A DNA stretch of 64,000 nt. It comes from CAVTUU01 sp045804965. GTDB taxonomy: Bacteria > Chloroflexota > Chloroflexia > Thermomicrobiales > UBA6265. The notes beneath the pieces are model-generated. The model worked only from the letters and a program-made list of their open reading frames with translations. It was not told the origin of the DNA and made no database searches. The number at the start of each line of letters is the position of its first letter. The stretch's first letter is position 1. Location of the stretch: positions 1-64,000 of the forward strand of contig JBJMMD010000036.1 in the NCBI GenBank assembly GCA_045804965.1, read 5' to 3'. Positions 38,394 to 46,690 of this stretch are shown here, piece by piece. Both the position numbers and the translations under genes were made by a program.

Positions 38394-39998
38394 TTACATG
38401 CCGGGACGCTGATAGGCCACATTCCCTTCGATGATCGTTAGGTCGGCGGCAACCTGGCCGATCTCGGTCGCGGGCACGCTGCGCAGGTCCGTTTCGAACA
38501 CGGTGACGTCGCCGAGCAGTCCAGGTTTGAGTGTGCCCTTGGCCTTCTCTTGGAACGACGCGTAGGCACCGTTGACGGTGTAGGCGCGCAGGGCGTCGTC
38601 GAGCGAAATCGCTTCTTCAGGCCAGACTGCGTTTCCGTTGCTGTCAAGTCGGGTCATCATCGTTTGCAGGCCGATGGTTGCGCTCGTCGGCACGACTGGA
38701 GAGTCAGTGCTGGCAGCGGCGATGATGCCGTGACGCAGATAGCTGGACATGCCGTAGGTGTACCGCAGGCGGTCCATGCCCAGGTTTTGGACATAGGCAT
38801 CGCGGAACGCGTGCAGGAACGATGTGCCGGGGATCGGGATGACGCCGAGTTTCGCGATCCGCGCGAGCAAGCCCTCGTCGACGATTGAGCAGTGTTCGAT
38901 CCGGTGGCGCGGATCGGGCCGGGGATCGGCGGTCATCGCTTCCTCGTACGCGTCGAGCACGAGTTCGATCGCGGCATCGCCGATGGCATGGATGCCGACT
39001 TGGAAGCCTGCGCTGTGCGCCCGCCGCACTTTCTTCTTGAGCTCTTCAGGTGGCAGCATCCAAAGACCGACGTTCTCCGCTTGTCCTTCGTAGGGACGCC
39101 GCATGCGGGCGGTACGGCCGCCGATGCTGCCGTCACTGAACAGTTTCGCGGGTCCGATCCGAAGCCACTCATCGCCGAAGCCGGTGTGAATGCCCGATTC
39201 GATGAGCGGTTCCAGCATCTTGTCGATGATCATCATGAGATAGGTGCGGACCGGTAATTTTCGCTGTTGCCGGAGACGCTGATACGCGTGCATTTCCTCT
39301 GGTCGATGGATACCCGCTTCGACTGTGCTGCTCACGCCGCTGGCGAGGAAGGCGTTGCCGCCGAGCATGAGCGCCTTGGTCATCTCTTCAACTGTTGGCT
39401 GGCCGATCTTGACACGAACTGCTTCCATTGCGGTCTCGCGGACGACGCCGGTCGGTTCGCCATGTTCGTCACGATCGATTGTGCCGCCGTCGGGGTCAGA
39501 TGTGGAGACGGATATGTTCGCTAGGGCGAGCGCCTGGCTGTTGGCGACCGCGATGTGGTGGCAGGCGCGCATGAGCAACACGGGATGATCGGGCGCGATA
39601 GCATCGATGTCTTGGCGAGTAGGATGGCGCTGCTCGTCAAGCCGCGCCTGGTCATAACCGCGGCCGACGATCCAGGTTCCAGGCGGCTTGCGCTTCGTTT
39701 CGGCGGCGACGAGCGCGACCAGATCGGAAATGGATCGATTGGGCGGTGAGGCGAGATTGAGATCGGCGAGGGCAAATCCAGTCGACATGGGATGGGCGTG
39801 CGCATCATTGAGACCGGGGGTGGCGGTTCGCCCCTTGAGATCGATCGCCTCGGCTTTGGCACCAGCGGCTTCACGGGCCTCCGCGTCTGTTCCAACGGCG
39901 GCGATTTTCCCGCCGCGAATCGCGATCGCGGTCGCCTCAGGTTTGGCTTGGTCCATGGTCAGAACGCCGCCGTTAAATAACAACAAATCTCCGTTCAT
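38394..39998 (-). CDS. Amidohydrolase family protein (YtcJ type)
   Basis: The 534-residue metal-dependent hydrolase has N-terminal NGGVLTMD strands, the zinc motif LNDAHAHPM (about residue 62) and the YtcJ-typical SDGSIGGRTARM and HAIGDAAIELVLDA segments; it closes with KPGLLGDVTVFETD. Family members include N-substituted formamide deformylase. ATG 39998 has GAGGAGAGG just upstream and overlaps the stop of the deacetylase gene as ATGA. It is the last gene of the hydrolase/PLP operon. Confidence 0.92.
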   Translation of the reverse strand: MNGDLLLFNGGVLTMDQAKPEATAIAIRGGKIAAVGTDAEAREAAGAKAEAIDLKGRTATPGLNDAHAHPMSTGFALADLNLASPPNRSISDLVALVAAETKRKPPGTWIVGRGYDQARLDEQRHPTRQDIDAIAPDHPVLLMRACHHIAVANSQALALANISVSTSDPDGGTIDRDEHGEPTGVVRETAMEAVRVKIGQPTVEEMTKALMLGGNAFLASGVSSTVEAGIHRPEEMHAYQRLRQQRKLPVRTYLMMIIDKMLEPLIESGIHTGFGDEWLRIGPAKLFSDGSIGGRTARMRRPYEGQAENVGLWMLPPEELKKKVRRAHSAGFQVGIHAIGDAAIELVLDAYEEAMTADPRPDPRHRIEHCSIVDEGLLARIAKLGVIPIPGTSFLHAFRDAYVQNLGMDRLRYTYGMSSYLRHGIIAAASTDSPVVPTSATIGLQTMMTRLDSNGNAVWPEEAISLDDALRAYTVNGAYASFQEKAKGTLKPGLLGDVTVFETDLRSVPATEIGQVAADLTIIEGNVAYQRPGM

Positions 39999-40804
39999 GC
40001 CTCTCCTCGTTCTAGCCACCAACGAGCGATGTGATCAGCCCGCGCGATCCAGACGTCGCCGAGATCGATGGCGTAATCAATTAGGCGGGCAATTGCACGA
40101 GAGGGACCGGGCCGGCCGCTGACGAATGGGTGACAGGTTAGGGACATGAGGCCGCCCTCGTCGCGTAGCACATCGAGGTCGTCGCGCCACGAGATAAACG
40201 CCTGATCCGCGGTCATATTGCGATCGAAAAAGAAGTTGTAGTCGTCCCAGAGCCAAGACGGCGCCAGTTGCACAACCTGTTTCAATTCAGGATTGGGTCG
40301 AGACAACTGTGGCAGGTCACTGCCTGGCACGTCCATGACCCAGATCAGTCCGAGCTCCTGTACCAGCGCGTGTGTTGTCTCGTTGAACCGCCAGCCCGCG
40401 GTTTTGTGCCCTACCGGGCGAATGTCGGTGATGCGCTCGATGGTTTCCAGCGAGCGCTCCATGTCGAATCGCTGCTCGGCGTCCGACATTTGATTGTAGT
40501 AGCGATGATCCCAGGAGTGGATCGCAATCTCATGGCCGTCCGCGATTGCACGCTTGACGAGTTCCGGCTCGTCCTCAGCGACTCGGCCTACCCAGCAAAA
40601 CGTCGCCGCGATTCCTGTGTCGGCGAGGATATTCATAATCCGCCGGACGCCAATGCCGTCGTAGGCGGTTTGCGATATCCAGTAGGTTTCGTCTGGCCGG
40701 CGGTAATTCGCTTCACCGTACATGCCGTCGACATCGAATGTCAGGCAAAGCGCGGCGCGATGACCGGCCGGCCAGAGCGGTGGTTCGATCGGCACGAAGC
40801 TCAC
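39995..40804 (-). CDS. Polysaccharide deacetylase family protein (PuuE/allantoinase-like)
   Basis: The 269-residue NodB-fold enzyme opens with LCLTFDVDGMYGE and has the metal-site motif HEIAIHSWDHRYYN near residue 92. A GHKTAGWRFNETTH segment and a late LMSLTCHPFVSGRPGP are typical of the PuuE-like cytosolic branch, which acts on cyclic or amide bonds rather than chitin. The GTG start overlaps the creatininase stop (GTGA) and its own stop overlaps the amidohydrolase start (ATGA). Confidence 0.9.
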   Translation of the reverse strand: MSFVPIEPPLWPAGHRAALCLTFDVDGMYGEANYRRPDETYWISQTAYDGIGVRRIMNILADTGIAATFCWVGRVAEDEPELVKRAIADGHEIAIHSWDHRYYNQMSDAEQRFDMERSLETIERITDIRPVGHKTAGWRFNETTHALVQELGLIWVMDVPGSDLPQLSRPNPELKQVVQLAPSWLWDDYNFFFDRNMTADQAFISWRDDLDVLRDEGGLMSLTCHPFVSGRPGPSRAIARLIDYAIDLGDVWIARADHIARWWLERGEA

Positions 40805-41604
40805 CCGCCGCTTCCCGCATATGGAGAAGCAAGCAAGCTGTCGACGAACGCGCAGAACCGGTCAAGTCCCGCTTCGACGAGGTCCCGGCCAAACTCTGGC
40901 GAGGCAAGTCTGGCATCGCCCAGCGCGCCGTTGCTCGTGTAATCCTCAAAGTAGTAGGGAACCGAGACGCCGTACTTGTGCATGTCGCCGCGCAAGCCCG
41001 TGGCCAGATCGGTCAGCTCGCCAAGGGCGAGCGCGTCGTGTTTGACGATTTCAGGAACGAGATGCATCGCAACGGAGGTCTCGATTTCGCAGGCGTGGCC
41101 GTTGATGCTCGTCTGCTCGTATTGGGTCAGAGCCTCGGCATCGAGAAATCGGAAATAGGTGCACGCGCCGACGAACGGAACCTCGAGCTCCGTCTTCGCG
41201 CGAACAGTTGCAAGGTCCATCGCCGCAATGTTGCCGCCATGGCCATTGACAATCAAAAAGCGCTCAAATCCGTGATTGAAAAGCGAGTCGATAAGCTCGA
41301 CGATGACCTGAACAAACGTATCCGGCGCAAGCGTCATCGTGCCCGGAAAGTGCATGTGGTGCAGTGAAACTCCCCATGGAATCGCCGGTGCAACGAGGAC
41401 GCGTGGGGCCATTCGGGCCGAAGCGTGGCGGCAGAATTCGAACGCAGAGGAACTGTCCATGCGGAGCGAGAGGTTAGGCCCGTGCTGCTCAATCGAGCCG
41501 ATTGGCAACAAGACGAGCTCGACCTTGTCCTTGATGTCTCGCACTTCCGGCCAGCTGAGATCGGCGAGCATCAGACCAGTTTCTCTGTAGTTTGCTACCG
41601 CCAT
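40801..41604 (-). CDS. Creatininase family protein
   Basis: The 267-residue protein has the creatininase metal motifs LLPIGSIEQHGPNL (about residue 32), the HHMHFPGTMTL segment and IVNGHGGNIAAMD near 117, and the acidic HACEIETS near 170. The family opens cyclic amides (creatinine) or formamides (FAPy deformylase, MftE peptidase). The specific substrate is unknown. It lies 30 bp downstream of the class V aminotransferase gene. Confidence 0.92.
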   Translation of the reverse strand: MAVANYRETGLMLADLSWPEVRDIKDKVELVLLPIGSIEQHGPNLSLRMDSSSAFEFCRHASARMAPRVLVAPAIPWGVSLHHMHFPGTMTLAPDTFVQVIVELIDSLFNHGFERFLIVNGHGGNIAAMDLATVRAKTELEVPFVGACTYFRFLDAEALTQYEQTSINGHACEIETSVAMHLVPEIVKHDALALGELTDLATGLRGDMHKYGVSVPYYFEDYTSNGALGDARLASPEFGRDLVEAGLDRFCAFVDSLLASPYAGSGG

Positions 41605-41634
41605 CCGAGAGAGACTCCTCTGCAGCCGGTCAGC

Positions 41635-42822
41635 TTAGTCCTGTCGGGCGGCAATTTGGGCGACAGCATCGACCAGTCCATCGACTTCGTCTTCTGTGTT
41701 CCACCAGCTATTTGACACGCGAGCCACGGTCGGACCCGGAGCGTATTCGACATAACGAATGGTATAACCCGTCGATTCGAGCGACTCCATGACGTCGCGT
41801 GGATGCATGCCATCAACGTTGAAACAAACGATGCCGGCCATTTGGTCGCGCGGCGTGATGATCGTGACGCCGTCAACTGCATTCAGTCCAGACCAACATC
41901 GTTGCCCAAGCGCCGCAACGCGGTCGTACATCCAATCATGCCCAACCTCGTCTTCTAACCACGTTAACGTCGCGAGTTGGGCGAGTAGGGCCGGCGTGTA
42001 GAACTCGCCAATTTCGAATCGCGCTGCCCCGGCAGCCGGAATGATGTACCCGCTCGGGTCGCTTTGCGCCATGCGGACATAGGTTGGCCGAATGTGTGTG
42101 AGGCGGTCCTGGCGGACATACAAGGCGCCGGTGCCGCCCGGCCCGCACAACCACTTTTGGCCGGAGATTGCGTACGTGTCGACGCCTGACTCCCGCAAGC
42201 GGGGGCGAATTTGACCAGCGGACTGCGCTGCGTCGACGATCACGAGCAAACGGTGCCGGTGGGCGACGGCCGTGACTTCCTCAAGTGGGATCACGGCGCC
42301 GGTTGACCACATGATGTGCGAGAGCGCGATGGCGCGGGTGCGCGAGGTGATGAGCTCGCCGAGCACCGCGCCGAGGTCGCACTGGCCGTTGCCGATGTCG
42401 GCGTACCGCAGATTCACTCCAAAACGATGGGCAATCAAGGTCAGCGGCGCGATCACGCCCGGATGTTCGAGGGTGGTGGTGATGATTTCGTCGCCTCGCC
42501 GCCAATCGAGTCCGAACAGGGAAATATTGATACCTTCTGTCGTGCTCCGCGTCAGCGCGATCTCCGACTCGTCTACTTCAAGCAACGACGCGAGACGAAA
42601 GCGGAGGCGCTGCCAGTCAGCTTTGATCCCTTCGTAGAGTCCCGGACCGATCCGGCCATGCTTGAGTTCCTTGGTCGCGGCTTCGGTCAAAGCGGCGACG
42701 GCGAGATCGGGAAGCGGCCCGTTGGTGCCGGCATTGAAATATCCCGTCCGGAAAACGGCGGGCAGATGCGCCCGCACCTCGTCGACTTTTGGATCTGTTC
42801 TGACCGAGCCGGCAATCGCCAC
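41635..42822 (-). CDS. Aminotransferase class V-fold PLP enzyme
   Basis: The protein has 395 residues. The PLP lysine lies in ISGQKWLCGP (about residue 225); VIVDAAQSAGQI supplies the pyridine-nitrogen Asp and TTLEHPGVIAP lies in the cofactor pocket. It resembles isopenicillin N epimerase-like and cysteine desulfurase-like enzymes, so it may be an epimerase, C-S lyase or transaminase. It is the second gene of the operon, 15 bp after the gamma-lyase-like gene. Confidence 0.9.
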   Translation of the reverse strand: MAIAGSVRTDPKVDEVRAHLPAVFRTGYFNAGTNGPLPDLAVAALTEAATKELKHGRIGPGLYEGIKADWQRLRFRLASLLEVDESEIALTRSTTEGINISLFGLDWRRGDEIITTTLEHPGVIAPLTLIAHRFGVNLRYADIGNGQCDLGAVLGELITSRTRAIALSHIMWSTGAVIPLEEVTAVAHRHRLLVIVDAAQSAGQIRPRLRESGVDTYAISGQKWLCGPGGTGALYVRQDRLTHIRPTYVRMAQSDPSGYIIPAAGAARFEIGEFYTPALLAQLATLTWLEDEVGHDWMYDRVAALGQRCWSGLNAVDGVTIITPRDQMAGIVCFNVDGMHPRDVMESLESTGYTIRYVEYAPGPTVARVSNSWWNTEDEVDGLVDAVAQIAARQD

Positions 42823-42837
42823 CTTCGACGTCCTCTC

Positions 42838-44052
42838 CTATTCATGTTTCGCGCCGACGCAGGTTGCGTCGAGCGCTTGCTCGAGATCCATGATGATGTC
42901 CTCGACATCTTCGATGCCCACGGAAAGCCGGACCAACCCGTCACTGATCCCGATCTCGGCGCGCTGTTCCGGCGTGAGCGCCCTGTGTGATGAGCTCGGC
43001 GGCGAGAGCACGAGACTGAACACGTCGCCGAGCGTCGTGGCTGGCACGCAGATTCTCAATGCCTCCATAAACCGGAAGACCTGTTCCTTGCCGGCGTCCG
43101 CGATCTCAAACGAGACCATCCCACCGCGGAGATCAGAGTTGAATTGCGCGTCAGCGGGGCCGGGCTCGCTCAGGCCGGGATAATGCACCGTGGAAATTCG
43201 AGGATGTTCCGTGAGCCAAGCGGCGATTGTGGCCGCGTTTTCCGATTGCCGTGGCACCCGCAGCGAAAGCGTTTTGAGGCCACGCAGCGTGAGCCACGAC
43301 TCGAAGGGCCCGAGAATTGCGCCAGTGAGTTTGTTGAGCTCCCGCAGCTCCGCCGCACGGGCCCAATCCGTGGCTACGACGCCGCCAGTGACATCGCCAT
43401 GGCCGCCCAGATACTTGGTCGACGAGTGGACGATAGAGTCGACTGCGAATCGGACGGGATTGACCAACAACGGCGTCGCAAACGTGTTGTCGCATATGAC
43501 CCGGGCTTTGCGGGCATGAGCGATGTCGACGATCGCGGCGATGTCCGCGACTCGCATGAGTGGATTTGAGATCGTTTCAAAGAGAACGACGCGTGGTTTG
43601 AGTTCCTCCACCGTCCTGGCGACAGTTTCTAAGTCCAGGATATCGACAAACGTCGTTTTCACTCCTAGCGTAGCGAAGAGATTGGTGAGGACCGCGTAGG
43701 TTGCGCCGTACACATCGCGGGCGGCGACGACTCGGTTACCGGCCTGAACTTCATTCAAAATCGCGGCGTGGACCGCTGCCATTCCGGAGGCAAACGCCAC
43801 CGATTCGTCGGTTCCTTCGAGATTGGCGACAGCCTCTTCGAATGCGCGCGTTGTCGGATTTCCATAACGGGTGTAGACATAGCCTTCGCGGTCGTTGCCG
43901 AATATGGCATCGAGATCATCCGTTGAGTCATATGAAAACGACGAAGACAGGTAAATCGGCGTTGTCGTAGGGGTGAAGTCGGGTCGCGGCGCGCGTTCGC
44001 CGGCGTGAACCGCGCGCGTTGTGAACCCACGAGTACCCTCGGAATCAGGCAT
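42838..44052 (-). CDS. Cys/Met metabolism PLP enzyme (methionine gamma-lyase/cystathionine gamma-lyase-like)
   Basis: The protein has 404 residues. The opening TRAVHAGERAPRP, the YTRYGNPTTRAFEEA motif and the PLP lysine in HSSTKYLGGHGDVTGG (about residue 199) place it in the Cys/Met gamma-family. The C-terminal end SDGLVRLSVGIEDVEDI is standard. The exact reaction (gamma-lyase, synthase or sulfhydrylase) cannot be told. The frame is open to 44109, but 44052 fits the family. It heads the minus-strand operon and diverges from the ADP-ribosylglycohydrolase gene. Confidence 0.93.
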   Translation of the reverse strand: MPDSEGTRGFTTRAVHAGERAPRPDFTPTTTPIYLSSSFSYDSTDDLDAIFGNDREGYVYTRYGNPTTRAFEEAVANLEGTDESVAFASGMAAVHAAILNEVQAGNRVVAARDVYGATYAVLTNLFATLGVKTTFVDILDLETVARTVEELKPRVVLFETISNPLMRVADIAAIVDIAHARKARVICDNTFATPLLVNPVRFAVDSIVHSSTKYLGGHGDVTGGVVATDWARAAELRELNKLTGAILGPFESWLTLRGLKTLSLRVPRQSENAATIAAWLTEHPRISTVHYPGLSEPGPADAQFNSDLRGGMVSFEIADAGKEQVFRFMEALRICVPATTLGDVFSLVLSPPSSSHRALTPEQRAEIGISDGLVRLSVGIEDVEDIIMDLEQALDATCVGAKHE

Positions 44053-44213
44053 TGATAATCGAAATCTCCTCGGCGGGAAGGTTTTCAATAACCGAGGCGT
44101 TGCGGGCAACGTGACTCGGCTGAAGCAGTCTAGAAGTTGAAACGCCGAGCGTCAAACTTGCTATTGTCGGCGATCACAATTTGTTCTTTACGAACCGAAA
44201 CGAGGTGCCTCAG

Positions 44214-45212
44214 GTGCGTTCTATCGTCAATCAAGATCGATTCTTGGGCACGTTGCTTGGTTTGGCCATTGGCGATGCGCTCGGCATGCCGTTTTCTGGC
44301 CTGTCCGGTGATCAAATTATGGCCTGCGCTGGCTACGTCGATCGCTATCACAGTCGCACCCTCGACGATGGGGTGGAAGTCAAACCAGGAGAATTCACCG
44401 ACGAGTCGGAGATCGCCCTTTGCATCGTCGAATCGTTAACGACCAATCAAGGCGAGCTCGACGCCGACAATATCGGGGCGCGACTGTTGTTCTTGGCGCG
44501 TGGCGAGTCGCGGCGGTGGATGTCAGACGACACTTTGACCACGATCGACCTTGCGGAAACGACGATGGACTTCCGCGTGCCGATCGACGAGGACGGTCCA
44601 GCAACCGGGGACGTTGCCGCCCGCGGCGTGCCGATTGGACTGTTACATTCAATTGGCGCCTTCGATCCCGAGCCGCTGCGCGCGGACGCGGAGCTTGTCA
44701 CTCGCCTCACACATGGCAGTCCGGCCGCTATCGCCGGAACGACAGCGGTCGCGTTTGGCGTGCAGCTCGCGGCGAAAGGCGCCCCTCATGCGATCGCATG
44801 GGCAAGAGAGACAGCAGCATTTCTCGGCTCAGGTGAATTGGCCGATCGCCTGTTGCTCGCGACTGAACTTGCAAATTCAGATGTCGGAGCCAATGAAGCG
44901 CTGTCGCGTATCGGTTTGAGCGCGGCAATGCCGGACGCGGTCGCCTCGGCGTTCTATGTTGCCATGACCTCAAACTCATTCGAGGACGCAATATTCATGG
45001 CGGTGAATGCAGGCGGGGCAACAGACACACGAGGCGCGCTGGTGGGAGCGTTGAAGGGGACCGAGGTGGGCGCGAACGGCATTCCGCAACGGCTCATCGA
45101 CGGGTTGGAAAGCCGCATCTATGTGTCGCTCGCCGCGCCCTGGTTCCATAAAGTGGCGCTTCGGCGTCGAGGCGCCGTGATCGATTTGCGGCCTACACGA
45201 GAAGGCGAATAG
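44214..45212 (+). CDS. ADP-ribosylglycohydrolase family protein
   Basis: The 332-residue protein has the DraG fold opening (RFLGTLLGLAIGDALGMPF). Metal-site positions are altered: the usual TDDT is TDES (near residue 62) and the usual GGDTDT is GGATDT (near 266). The fold is clear, but a catalytic loss or altered metal use is possible. GTG 44214 has GAGG 8 nt upstream; the frame is open to 44181. Divergent from the hydrolase/PLP operon. Confidence 0.88.
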   Translation: MRSIVNQDRFLGTLLGLAIGDALGMPFSGLSGDQIMACAGYVDRYHSRTLDDGVEVKPGEFTDESEIALCIVESLTTNQGELDADNIGARLLFLARGESRRWMSDDTLTTIDLAETTMDFRVPIDEDGPATGDVAARGVPIGLLHSIGAFDPEPLRADAELVTRLTHGSPAAIAGTTAVAFGVQLAAKGAPHAIAWARETAAFLGSGELADRLLLATELANSDVGANEALSRIGLSAAMPDAVASAFYVAMTSNSFEDAIFMAVNAGGATDTRGALVGALKGTEVGANGIPQRLIDGLESRIYVSLAAPWFHKVALRRRGAVIDLRPTREGE

Positions 45213-45223
45213 TCGGGTTTGTC

Positions 45224-45832
45224 CTACTCGATGAAGCGTTCTTCTTTCATAAAGTCGGCGCTGTTGTTGTAGCCGTATTGCTCCCAGAAACCGAGCTTGT
45301 CGTCCGCAAGAAATTCGATTGCCCTCAGCCACTTGGCGCTCTTCCACGCGTACCGACTCGGCACAATGACACGAAGCGGGAAGCCATGCTCCGGCGTGAG
45401 GTCCTCGCCGTCATGTTTTAAAGCAAGGAGAGCGTTCTCCTCAGCGAACACTTCGATGGGGACGTTCGAGGTGTATCCGCCTTCGGCATGAAAGAGGACA
45501 TGGCGAGCATCGGCCCTCACCCCGGCAGCGTCCAAGATGAACCGAGATGAAACGCCTTCCCAATCATTGTCGAGCTTGCTCCACCGTGTCACGCAATGCA
45601 TGTCCGCGTCGACGGTGACGCGGGGCAGTGCGAGAAACTGCTCCCAAGAGTAATGAAGTTCCTGCTCCACCAGCCCGAAAACCCGAAAGTCCCACGTCAC
45701 CGGGTCAAACGCCGGGACCGAGCCGTAATGGAGGACCGGCCATCGTTCAGTCAGGAACTGACCTGGCGGGATTCGCTGGGCGACCTCGGGCGCAAACTGC
45801 GGGCGCTTTAACCCGGTCGATCGAAATGTCAT
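45224..45832 (-). CDS. Sulfite oxidase-like molybdopterin oxidoreductase
   Basis: The 202-residue protein has only the molybdopterin domain of the sulfite oxidase family: VLHYGSVPAFDPVTWDFRVF, the Mo-ligating cysteine in DMHCVTRWSKLDN (about residue 96) and HGFPLRVIVPSRYAWKSAKW. Without a dimerisation or heme domain it resembles YuiH-type proteins of unknown substrate. ATG 45832 has a strong GGAGGAAG site. Convergent with the ADP-ribosylglycohydrolase gene, 11 bp apart. Confidence 0.92.
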   Translation of the reverse strand: MTFRSTGLKRPQFAPEVAQRIPPGQFLTERWPVLHYGSVPAFDPVTWDFRVFGLVEQELHYSWEQFLALPRVTVDADMHCVTRWSKLDNDWEGVSSRFILDAAGVRADARHVLFHAEGGYTSNVPIEVFAEENALLALKHDGEDLTPEHGFPLRVIVPSRYAWKSAKWLRAIEFLADDKLGFWEQYGYNNSADFMKEERFIE

Positions 45833-45924
45833 GACTTCCTCCGGAACGCGATTAATCAAATGCAGTGCTGGGTCGCGGCCGGCATTGAGTATACGCGGCG
45901 TTTCAAGGCCAACGAAAAACAGAC

Positions 45925-46482
45925 CTAGGTTGTGCCTCGAAGTGCCGAAGGCCATCGTTGCTCGAATTCGTCATCTAATATCGACATCGCCAGTTGATCG
46001 TGACGCTTGCCATCGAAGAAGAGATCTTGCCGGAGCGTGCCTTCGGTGACAAAGCCAACTTTCTGATAGCTGCGGATCGCGGCATGATTGTCCGACAGGA
46101 CGGTCAAGGAAACGCGGTGCAAGTTTCGTTGCCGAAACAAATACCCGAGGAGGGCAACCATGGCGTCGACGCCATAGCCGCGCCCGCGCGCTTCTCGCTC
46201 GCCAATCAGAATCATGACTTCGGCCGACCGTTCCCGGACCGAGAGCCGTTCAAATTCGATCCGGCCGATCGCCTCGCCGATGGGATTTTCAATGATGAAA
46301 TAGCCGGCGGTATCGAAAATCGCGAAGCGGCCGTCCAGGTCCGCCTCAAACTGGCGCTCGATCACAAGCGGCTGCGGACTAGCCCAAAAACGCGTGATTG
46401 CCGCGTCGTCCGCCCAGCGACGCAGCGCGTCGAGGTCGGCCTGAGTAATTGGACGAAGCCGAACGAGCTCACCTTCGATCAT
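45925..46482 (-). CDS. GNAT family N-acetyltransferase
   Basis: The protein has about 185 residues. IEGELVRLRPITQADLDALRRW is the RimJ-like opening, and IGEREARGRGYGVDAM contains the acetyl-CoA pyrophosphate loop (R-x2-G-x-G); SDNHAAIRSYQKVGF is the conserved C-terminal part. It probably modifies a protein N-terminus or a small molecule. ATG 46482 is preferred over an upstream start because of AAGGTG 6 nt before. Its 5' side faces the CIRCE element. Confidence 0.9.
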   Translation of the reverse strand: MIEGELVRLRPITQADLDALRRWADDAAITRFWASPQPLVIERQFEADLDGRFAIFDTAGYFIIENPIGEAIGRIEFERLSVRERSAEVMILIGEREARGRGYGVDAMVALLGYLFRQRNLHRVSLTVLSDNHAAIRSYQKVGFVTEGTLRQDLFFDGKRHDQLAMSILDDEFEQRWPSALRGTT

Positions 46483-46514
46483 CTCCACACCTTCGCCTCG
46501 ACAGCGCCGGGACT

Positions 46515-46541
46515 TTAGCACTCATGGGTAGAGAGTGCTAG
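46515..46541. promoter_or_regulatory. CIRCE element (HrcA operator)
   Basis: TTAGCACTC, then 9 nt, then GAGTGCTAG matches the CIRCE consensus except for the last base. It lies between the divergent GNAT and dnaJ genes and ends 6 bp before a promoter. HrcA binding here would make dnaJ a class I heat-shock gene. Confidence 0.92.
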
Positions 46542-46547
46542 AATTCC

Positions 46548-46575
46548 TTGACTCCAGGCACACGGCCACTATACT
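46548..46575 (+). promoter_or_regulatory. Sigma-70-type promoter of dnaJ
   Basis: TTGACT at 46548-46553 and TATACT at 46570-46575 with a 16-nt spacer lie directly downstream of the CIRCE element and about 115 bp upstream of the DnaJ start. Confidence 0.7.
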
Positions 46576-46690
46576 TCGCAGACGGGCATTTGACCCTTAC
46601 GAACTTGCTTTGTTGCCCCGCACGCGGCGGTTTCGATTCGCGATCAGAACCGCCTTCGATGGTAGTTTCTCAGCGATCGTCCGAGAGAGC

